A stretch of DNA of 11,473 nt from Microcaldota archaeon. GTDB taxonomy: Archaea > Micrarchaeota > Micrarchaeia > Micrarchaeales > CABMGC01. Shown one piece after another: positions 1-5,054 of the stretch. The position numbers and the translations under genes are program-made. The notes beneath the pieces are model-generated. The model worked only from the letters and a program-made list of their open reading frames with translations, was not told where the DNA came from and did no database searches. Positions within the stretch are counted from its first letter, which is position 1; each line of letters opens with the position of its first letter. Where the stretch lies: assembly GCA_021846005.1 (NCBI GenBank), contig JAJZIZ010000021.1, forward strand, positions 1 through 11,473, read 5' to 3'.

Positions 1-2
1 GG

Positions 3-44
3 GAAAAGTTGCTGGGTTGGAAGCCGGAACCTAGAATTTATTGA
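3..44 (+). CDS. C-terminal end of an upstream gene, possibly SdhA flavoprotein (partial)
   Basis: Only about 13 codons lie in the window. Frame 3 reads EKLLGWKPEPRIY and stops at TGA 42-44, 7 nt before the next start. Succinate dehydrogenase flavoproteins often end in a short Pro/Arg-rich tail finishing in Tyr, for example PPKIRTY in E. coli, and sdhA normally sits next to the genes that follow here. The frame is not certain: frame 2 also ends nearby (TAG 32-34, peptide GKVAGLEAGT), and frame 1 is open into the next gene. The call therefore rests on position and a weak tail resemblance. Confidence 0.35.
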   Translation, partial: EKLLGWKPEPRIY

Positions 45-51
45 TGATCGC

Positions 52-462
52 ATGAATAACTCATATGATGTAAGAGGAAGGCAGTCCAGCATATTCAGGC
101 TTTGGAGATTCGACAAGACTGCGCTCCTGCACATGCTTTTTTTCAGGGCACTCATATTCCTGGCGCCTCTTACTGCTTTGTTCCTTCTGCTCGGCGTCGC
201 GTTCCCAACAGCGGAGATGACCCTTGCCTCACGAGTCCTGGTGATTGCAACATGGATTCTCTTCACGCCCCAGCTGCTGGCAGCATTCAAGGCATTCTCG
301 CTTGTTTCAAGCAGGGGAGCGGCATTCGGAAAGTTCAACGAGTATTTCATGCGCACCCAGAAAAAGAACCCCTATTCGGCATTATATCGGATAATGCCCT
401 ATATCGGCCTTGCCGTATGGTGCGGCCTGTTCATAATACTAGTTAACATGTGGTTCGTATGA
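52..462 (+). CDS. three-helix membrane protein, probable succinate dehydrogenase anchor subunit (SdhC-like)
   Basis: This is a 136-residue protein with three likely membrane helices, at about residues 28-50, 60-82 and 114-135, and a basic N-terminus. Its start is 7 nt after the preceding stop, and its TGA overlaps the ATG of the SdhB gene (ATGA at 459-462), which implies translational coupling. I see no diagnostic SdhC motif. The call rests on size, topology and position beside the iron-sulfur subunit. In SDH, anchor subunits hold the SdhA/SdhB head on the membrane and form the quinone site, often with a b-type heme ligated by His. The only His here is H27, just before the first helix, so at most one axial ligand comes from this chain. 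Together with the two helices fused to the next protein, the complex would have five membrane helices. An unrelated membrane protein that happens to sit in the operon cannot be excluded. Confidence 0.6.
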   Translation: MNNSYDVRGRQSSIFRLWRFDKTALLHMLFFRALIFLAPLTALFLLLGVAFPTAEMTLASRVLVIATWILFTPQLLAAFKAFSLVSSRGAAFGKFNEYFMRTQKKNPYSALYRIMPYIGLAVWCGLFIILVNMWFV

Positions 463-1463
463 AAGCGTCGCATTACATGGCATTGTTTTATGCGGCAATG
501 GTGGCAGTTCCGCTGCTGTTCGCTGCCGAGACAATATCAATATATCTGAACTATCTCAAAATGTCCGCAGTTTTGGATGTACTGACGGCGATTGGGCTTG
601 CAGTATATTGCGCATTAGGCTTTGCGGAAGTGTATTCGCAAAGGAACGGCAAAGCCAATTCGCTTCTGCACGGAATAGTCGTATCTGCAGGAAAGAGAGA
701 ACGCGTGCGGAAGAAAGCAGGGCAGACAGTAGGAATCAACCTCAAAAGATTCAGCATGGAGGAAAGGAGGCTTGAATCATCAACATATGCAGTGAAAGCC
801 AACAGATTTACCACGGTGCTCGATGCGCTCATATCCATAAAGTCGGAACAGGACAGCACCCTTGCGGTAAGATACAGCTGCAGAATGGGGATCTGCGGGT
901 CATGCGGAGTGGTTATCAATGGCAAGCCCTCCCTTGCCTGTGAGACGCCGCTCATGGAAAATGCCAGAAATGGGCGCGTGGAAATCGAGCCGATGAGAGC
1001 CCATCCGCTTCTCAAAGACCTTGTCACAGATTTTGATGATTTCTTTGCAAAGCACAAGGAAATACATCCAGGACTTTATAGAAAAAACGAAAAGGAACAA
1101 TCAATCACAAAGTCAGTATATCCTCAAAGCAAGGAAGAAAGGGATATGTACCTGCCGTTTTCATATTGCATAATGTGCGGATTGTGCCAGGATGCGTGCC
1201 CGGTAGCCAATTCAAATAAGGAATTTGCAGGGCCACAGGCCCTTTCGCAAGTCTATAGATATGCGATGGATTCCAGAGACCAGATGGGGGCCAAAAGACT
1301 CAATCTTGCTAACAGCCTTGAAGGAGCATGGGGATGCGAATTCGCAGGGGCATGCTCGGAGGTGTGCCCGAAGGGAGTAGACCCAGCAGCAGCTATACAG
1401 TCCCTGAAGTTCAGGATGTTTAGGGAAAATGCCTCCGAAAAAGAAGGCAGTGACGATGAATAG
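459..1463 (+). CDS. sdhB: succinate dehydrogenase/fumarate reductase iron-sulfur subunit with an N-terminal two-helix membrane extension
   Basis: The SdhB part (from about residue 90 of 334) carries electrons from the flavoprotein to quinone through three clusters. The 2Fe-2S site is C141, C146, C149 and C161 (CRMGICGSC, then C161). The 4Fe-4S and 3Fe-4S clusters are bound by C237, C240, C243, C247, C293, C299 and C303 (CIMCGLCQDACP and CEFAGACSEVCPKG), with the spacing of E. coli SdhB. SdhB proteins are usually about 230-260 residues and soluble. This one has some 85 extra N-terminal residues containing two hydrophobic helices (about 6-28 and 35-58) and then a basic linker (KRERVRKKAG). This looks like a short SdhD-type anchor fused in frame to SdhB. 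I chose ATG 459 because it overlaps the previous stop as ATGA; GTG 450 is possible. An internal GTG (residue 83, preceded by GAAAGAGAG) could in principle start a soluble SdhB. Confidence 0.93.
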   Translation: MKASHYMALFYAAMVAVPLLFAAETISIYLNYLKMSAVLDVLTAIGLAVYCALGFAEVYSQRNGKANSLLHGIVVSAGKRERVRKKAGQTVGINLKRFSMEERRLESSTYAVKANRFTTVLDALISIKSEQDSTLAVRYSCRMGICGSCGVVINGKPSLACETPLMENARNGRVEIEPMRAHPLLKDLVTDFDDFFAKHKEIHPGLYRKNEKEQSITKSVYPQSKEERDMYLPFSYCIMCGLCQDACPVANSNKEFAGPQALSQVYRYAMDSRDQMGAKRLNLANSLEGAWGCEFAGACSEVCPKGVDPAAAIQSLKFRMFRENASEKEGSDDE

Positions 1464-1471
1464 GTAATGCC

Positions 1472-2854
1472 ATGGCCAAAAACTACAGAGTCGAAAGGGA
1501 TGTGATCGGAAAGGTAAAGGTTCCTTCGTCGGCATATTATGGCTCTGAAACAGAAAGGGCATTGGGCAATTTCAGGATATCAGGCATTGTCTTGCAGGAA
1601 GAATTCCTGAGAAATTATGTTGCGCTGAAAAAATGCGCGGCGGTTGCCAATTTCAGGTCTGGAAAGCTTGACAAAAAAAGAAAGGATGCGATATTAAAAT
1701 CCTGCGATTTCATACTGAAAGGAAATCTCATGGATCAGTTTGTCGTTGACGTATTTCAGGCAGGTGGAGGCACCAGCACAAACATGAATGTGAATGAGGT
1801 TATAGCAAACAAGGCCATAGAACTTCTAGGAGGCCGGAAGGGCAATTATTCAATCGTGCATCCGAACGACCACGTGAACATGTCGCAATCGTCAAATGAC
1901 ACATTCCCCACAGCCATGAACATATCTGTCTTTGCCGCGCTTGGAGATTTGATAAAAAGCCTGAAGGAGCTGGAGAGAGAGCTTGGCCGCAAGAAGGATG
2001 AGTTTAGAAGCATAATAAAACCGGGAAGAACGCACCTGCAGGATGCGGTGCCTATACGCATGGGAGAAGAATTCAGAGGATATGAAGGAGAGGTGGGCAA
2101 CGCGATAAGGGCACTGGAACTTTCCAGGATGCTTCTTCTGAAGCTGCCAATAGGAGGAACAGCCGTAGGCACGGGACTCAATGCGGGAAGTAAATACAGA
2201 AAATATATAATAGAAGAACTGTGCAGGGAATTCGGCGCGGAATTCAGGCCGTCGCCAAACATATTCACTGAAATGCAGAGCAGAATGGATGAACTGAATG
2301 TCAGCGATTCGCTCGTAGAGGCTGCCATAGCTCTCGGAAAGATTTCCAATGATATAAGACTGCTCTCCTCGGGCCCTAATTCGGGAATCGGCGAACTTGT
2401 TCTTCCGGCGGTGCAGCCTGGGTCTTCAATAATGCCTGGGAAGATAAACCCCAGCATACCTGAGATGCTCAATATGATATGCTTCCAGGTAATCGGCAAC
2501 GGGACAGTAGTAAGGGAGGCTGCCAGTGCAGGCCAGCTTGAGATAAATGTCTTTGAGCCTGTCATTATATTCAATATATTGTTCTCGATAAGGATACTGG
2601 AGGCCGGCTCGAGGACGTTTGCAAGGAAGGCAATTCACGGCCTCAGGGCGGACAGGAAAAAAATAGCCGAATACCTTGAAATGGATCCTTCAATTGCGAC
2701 TGCTCTCTCGCCTTATATAGGGTATGGCAAAGCTGCAAAAATAGCCAGAAAGGCTTACAGAGAAAAGAGAAGAGTTATCGACGTCTGCCTTGAGCTCGGC
2801 ATACTGGACAGGAAAACTCTTGAAGAAGTGCTCGATCCTGCAAAGCAGGCTTAG
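1472..2854 (+). CDS. class II fumarase/aspartate ammonia-lyase family enzyme (aspartase-leaning)
   Basis: This complete 460-residue fumarate lyase would make or consume fumarate, from malate (fumarase) or aspartate (aspartase). The flexible-loop signature GSSIMPGKINP holds the catalytic Ser318 and K324; T101, S140, N142 and T187-H188 fall at the positions numbered the same way in characterised Bacillus aspartase. Aspartase-like features are PEMLNMICFQVIGN after the signature and GQLEINVFEPVI (fumarases have GNFELNVFRP), plus LPAVQPGSS. Fumarase-like features are SSND at 140-143 (aspartases usually have STND) and SSNDTFPTAMN. Substrate choice is therefore unresolved. It starts 8 nt after the SdhB stop, with an AGGT ribosome site, so it is probably in the same operon. 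Next to SDH, a fumarase would extend the TCA cycle, whereas an aspartase would feed aspartate carbon into it. Confidence 0.9.
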   Translation: MAKNYRVERDVIGKVKVPSSAYYGSETERALGNFRISGIVLQEEFLRNYVALKKCAAVANFRSGKLDKKRKDAILKSCDFILKGNLMDQFVVDVFQAGGGTSTNMNVNEVIANKAIELLGGRKGNYSIVHPNDHVNMSQSSNDTFPTAMNISVFAALGDLIKSLKELERELGRKKDEFRSIIKPGRTHLQDAVPIRMGEEFRGYEGEVGNAIRALELSRMLLLKLPIGGTAVGTGLNAGSKYRKYIIEELCREFGAEFRPSPNIFTEMQSRMDELNVSDSLVEAAIALGKISNDIRLLSSGPNSGIGELVLPAVQPGSSIMPGKINPSIPEMLNMICFQVIGNGTVVREAASAGQLEINVFEPVIIFNILFSIRILEAGSRTFARKAIHGLRADRKKIAEYLEMDPSIATALSPYIGYGKAAKIARKAYREKRRVIDVCLELGILDRKTLEEVLDPAKQA

Positions 2855-2933
2855 ATCGCACTGTATGAGCAGGAGACGGCGCTGCACACCTGTTTTCTCC
2901 GGATGGTATATGATCCCCGGAAGCATGCATAGA

Positions 2934-2940
2934 TTTATAA
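2934..2940 (+). promoter_or_regulatory. archaeal TATA box for the nucleotidyltransferase gene
   Basis: TTTATAA lies in the 109-nt gap after the fumarase/aspartase gene. Archaeal initiation about 25 nt downstream would fall near 2962-2966. That gives a leader of about 20 nt before the preferred ATG at 2985, or a near-leaderless start at ATG 2964. Confidence 0.55.
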
Positions 2941-2984
2941 GGGTTAAGATAGTATGATAATATATGATAATTGGCAGTGAGAAA

Positions 2985-3731
2985 ATGGATGTTTTGATAC
3001 TCTGCGGAGGCTATGCCACAAGGCTTGAACCGATAACCCTTTTTATACCAAAACCCCTTCTTGCGATAGGGGGCAAACCAATAATTGACAACATAGTGGA
3101 TGACATCAAAGACTGCAAGGAAGTTAACAGGATAATAATATCGACTAACAAAAAGTTTGAAGCGCAGTTCAGATACTGGATGGATAATAAAAGAGCTTCG
3201 GGATTCCCGAAGCAGCTCGAGATCATAGTGGAACCTACAACTGAACATAAAGAGAAGCTAGGAGCAATACGGGGCATCGAGTATGCTATTGGAAAGGCAG
3301 GAGTAAGCGATGACATGATGATAGTTGCAGGAGACAATTTCTATAAATGGAGTCTGCGCAATATGATTTATGAATTCATCAATTCAGGAAGGAAGGCAAC
3401 AGTCTGCGTTCATGATGTCGGGTCTGTCGAAGACGCAAAAAAATTCGGCATTGTTCAGCTGCAAGGCAAAAGAATAGTGAAATTCGAAGAGAAACCTGAA
3501 AATCCTTCCTCGACCATGGCAAGCACTGGAATATATCTTTACCCTAAAGACATGATCCCTAAGTTCAGTGAATACCTGTCTGGAGACAACAACCCTGATG
3601 CTCCGGGACATTTCCTTCATTGGCTCGTAAACAGCACGGAAATTGAAGCGGTTATCAATGACGGCGAATGGTTTGACATAGGCACCCTTGAGACTTATCA
3701 CAAGGTATATTCACAGTTCAACGGATGCTGA
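2985..3731 (+). CDS. sugar-1-phosphate nucleotidylyltransferase (NTP_transferase family)
   Basis: This 248-residue protein is predicted to join a sugar-1-phosphate to an NTP, giving an NDP-sugar and pyrophosphate, for cell-surface glycan or glycolipid synthesis. The N-terminal nucleotide-binding loop is LILCGGYATRL (residues 4-14), followed by PKPLLAIGGKPII (22-34) with the substrate-binding lysine. Other family marks are LGAIRGIEYA (92-101), VAGDN with the metal-binding D117, FEEKP (167-171), TGIYLYP and the C-terminal WFDIGT (229-234). It is only the catalytic domain: there is no left-handed beta-helix acetyltransferase domain, so it resembles short glucose-1-phosphate thymidylyl- or uridylyltransferases. 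The sugar cannot be told from sequence. I prefer ATG 2985, because the conserved strand begins at once and GTGAG lies 4 nt upstream; ATG 2964 adds seven residues. It has its own promoter and is probably not in the SDH operon. Confidence 0.9.
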   Translation: MDVLILCGGYATRLEPITLFIPKPLLAIGGKPIIDNIVDDIKDCKEVNRIIISTNKKFEAQFRYWMDNKRASGFPKQLEIIVEPTTEHKEKLGAIRGIEYAIGKAGVSDDMMIVAGDNFYKWSLRNMIYEFINSGRKATVCVHDVGSVEDAKKFGIVQLQGKRIVKFEEKPENPSSTMASTGIYLYPKDMIPKFSEYLSGDNNPDAPGHFLHWLVNSTEIEAVINDGEWFDIGTLETYHKVYSQFNGC

Positions 3732-3760
3732 TATTGCCGCATGAGCAATCCAATCCTAAT

Positions 3761-3821
3761 CTTCAGGAAGGATCTGCACAAGCGCTACGCCAAGGGCGCG
3801 CTTGTTGTCCTTCTTCAGAAG
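3761..3821 (+). other. large stem-loop between two convergent genes
   Basis: The gap between the convergent nucleotidyltransferase and thioredoxin-fold genes folds into a long hairpin. Paired segments are CTTC 3761-3764 with GAAG 3818-3821, GAAGGA 3767-3772 with TCCTTC 3808-3813, ACAAGCGC 3778-3785 with GCGCTTGT 3798-3805 (a perfect 8 bp), and GCC 3789-3791 with GGC 3795-3797 around an AAG loop. Internal loops are small. The structure ends just before the minus-strand stop codon (3822-3824), so it would lie in the 3' ends of both transcripts. It may be a bidirectional 3'-end processing, stability or termination element, although archaeal termination usually relies on U-tracts, which are missing here. 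A small structured RNA is also possible. The pairing is seen directly; the function is unknown. Confidence 0.55.
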
Positions 3822-4898
3822 TTATATGCTGGAATTTGCATAGCTTATTGCGTATGATGCAGTCTGCGGCAGGGAAAGATACTGGCAATCGGTGACAACC
3901 GAAGGCGAGGAGGCTATCCCGTAGTATTTCGCCAGAACGGCCTGGCGATTTATGTATGTGCCAGCAGTGCTTAGGCAGCTGTTCATCATGCTCGAATTAA
4001 GTCCTGAACTTGAAGCATATCCGGATAGAAGCGATGCCGGCATATATGCACCCTGGTAGGATTTTTCAAGAGTGCTTACAAACGAATAGAATGGCTGGCC
4101 TCCCTGCTTGGATGAGCAGAAAAGATAATCCCCCAGGGAGAGAGTGTTGTTCAGCCCTTCCGAATTTGCTATGTTTTGTGAATATTGGGAGTAAAGTATT
4201 TCAAGAGAAACGTCTACCTTTGATCCGTATTTCGACGCAATGGCAGTGAGGTTTGCAAGGCTGCTTATGCCTCCCGGCTCGTATGGGTCGACAAACCAGT
4301 AAAGCTGCAGTGGGACCTGCGTGCTGCACGAACTCTTTCCGGAAATTTGCACTACCCCTTTTGAAGCGACAAAATTCTCTGATGCGGAAGGATTTGATGG
4401 TGCTATTGTCTGTATCATAGGTATAATTTGGGAGAGGTTGCTGTCATTTATCAGAAGCGAGAAATGTATCGTAGATCTAGTTCTTGGATTTTGTATTGGG
4501 AACAAGACATACCAGTAATGGTTTGCAGAATCATAGCTCAGGTTCATCATGCCCACTTCGGAGATGTATGGAAGCAATGAGAGAGATGTGTTTACAGTAT
4601 CGTAGCCTGCAATGAAGCGCTCTGCTGCCATTTTTACCTGGGTAGAATTATGAATTGGAACTACGCATGTGCCATTAATCATGCCATAGGCACAAGTGGC
4701 ATTGGGATTGCTTAAAGATGAATTTGTGAAGCTGTATGGGGCAGACTGCCTGGAGTATGAGACCGCCAGAAGAAGTGCCACCAATACCACCACAAGAATC
4801 GTGAGCGCAAGATGTATGTTGTCAAGACCTCCTGTTTTTCCCAGTGGTTTTACAATGACGCTCGGAGTCTTTACGGGTGTTTGTTTTTTTGCAGGCAT
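3822..4898 (-). CDS. membrane-tethered thioredoxin-fold (DsbA-like) protein lacking the CxxC motif
   Basis: This 358-residue protein has a short basic cytoplasmic N-terminus, one hydrophobic helix (about 28-47) and a long extracytoplasmic part. Twelve N-x-S/T sequons (N59, N66, N75, N84, N103, N119, N151, N154, N216, N250, N301, N355) suggest it is displayed on the surface and could be N-glycosylated. The second half resembles archaeal DsbA/thioredoxin-like proteins: a strand followed by WFVDPYEPGG (201-210), where the family has a DPxCPxC-type active site, and near the end ASSPSVVTDCQYL (329-341), like the cis-proline segment TPTFV. Both active-site cysteines appear to be replaced (Glu206 and Gly209). 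Six other Cys remain (C69, C78, C191, C261, C308, C338), possibly in structural disulfides. The start is supported by GGTGA 5 nt upstream of the ATG. The fold assignment is by eye and moderate; a thiol-oxidase role is not supported. Confidence 0.6.
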   Translation of the reverse strand: MPAKKQTPVKTPSVIVKPLGKTGGLDNIHLALTILVVVLVALLLAVSYSRQSAPYSFTNSSLSNPNATCAYGMINGTCVVPIHNSTQVKMAAERFIAGYDTVNTSLSLLPYISEVGMMNLSYDSANHYWYVLFPIQNPRTRSTIHFSLLINDSNLSQIIPMIQTIAPSNPSASENFVASKGVVQISGKSSCSTQVPLQLYWFVDPYEPGGISSLANLTAIASKYGSKVDVSLEILYSQYSQNIANSEGLNNTLSLGDYLFCSSKQGGQPFYSFVSTLEKSYQGAYMPASLLSGYASSSGLNSSMMNSCLSTAGTYINRQAVLAKYYGIASSPSVVTDCQYLSLPQTASYAISYANSSI

Positions 4899-4930
4899 TT
4901 TTTCACCATTGCATCAGATGGCCGAATAAG

Positions 4931-4937
4931 ATTATAA
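4931..4937 (-). promoter_or_regulatory. TATA-like box for the thioredoxin-fold gene
   Basis: TTATAAT begins at the base after the tRNA discriminator and lies 33-39 nt upstream of the ATG at 4898. Initiation would fall near 4909, giving a short leader that contains the GGTGA ribosome site. The same T-rich stretch may also mark the 3' end of the tRNA transcript. Confidence 0.4.
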
Positions 4938-5045
4938 CGGGCCCGGCGGGAATTTCATGACTTTGCGGATACCGCAAATGCCTTTTTGAACCCGCGGCCT
5001 TTTCCTTAGGACGGAACCGATCTATCCAAGCTGAGCTACGGGCCC
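4938..5045 (-). tRNA. tRNA-Arg(CCU), interrupted by an intron in the T-loop
   Basis: The acceptor stem is GGGCCCG with CGGGCCC and discriminator G at 4938; CCA is not encoded. U8, A14, the D-loop with G18-G19-A20, the 7-nt anticodon loop GTCCTAA (CCT at 5008-5010), a 5-nt variable loop and T-stem GCGGG/CCCGC are all present, with the G15-C48 pair. A20 and C35 are arginine identity elements. The T-loop is broken by 33 nt; removing 4952-4984 restores the canonical loop TTCAAAT. Two stem mismatches are visible: C11-U24 in the D-stem and G27-A43 at the end of the anticodon stem. The gene begins 9 bp after the argS stop on the same strand, so the two may be co-transcribed. The T-arm interruption means an intron-unaware scan could miss it. 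Confidence 0.9.
4952..4984 (-). other. 33-nt BHB intron at tRNA position 59/60
   Basis: Around the T-loop the precursor forms a bulge-helix-bulge. The outer helix is the T-stem GCGGG/CCCGC. A 3-nt bulge ATT (4953-4951) lies on the 3' side, a 4-bp central helix pairs TTCA (4990-4987) with TGAA (4957-4954), and a 3-nt bulge AAA (4986-4984) lies on the 5' side. Cleavage after the second base of each bulge, the known rule for archaeal splicing endonuclease, removes 4984-4952 and gives the exact consensus T-loop TTCAAAT. The intron body is capped by a perfect 7-bp hairpin, TTTGCGG (4978-4972) with CCGCAAA (4968-4962). The inner helix next to the 5' bulge is weaker: an A-A mismatch, then GGC/GTC and a bulged A. 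Confidence 0.85.
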
Positions 5046-5054
5046 ATTATCTTA

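Noticed and set aside
1846..2574. 242-codon minus-strand frame inside the fumarase/aspartase gene
   Set aside because: The plus-strand frame has clear family motifs; this is an antisense shadow with low-complexity Ser/Leu-rich translation.
2855..2963. possible terminator or C/D-box RNA after the fumarase/aspartase gene
   Set aside because: Only a weak TCCGG/CCGGA pairing is visible, and there are no C or D boxes in the right order.
3741..3857. 38-codon plus-strand frame (MSNPILIFRKDLH...) after the nucleotidyltransferase gene
   Set aside because: It overlaps the end of the opposing gene, and its bases are better explained by the stem-loop at 3761-3821; it has no recognisable homology.
4962..4978. 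perfect palindrome TTTGCGG/CCGCAAA taken as an operator or terminator
   Set aside because: It sits inside the tRNA intron and forms the cap of its hairpin, so the intron explains it.
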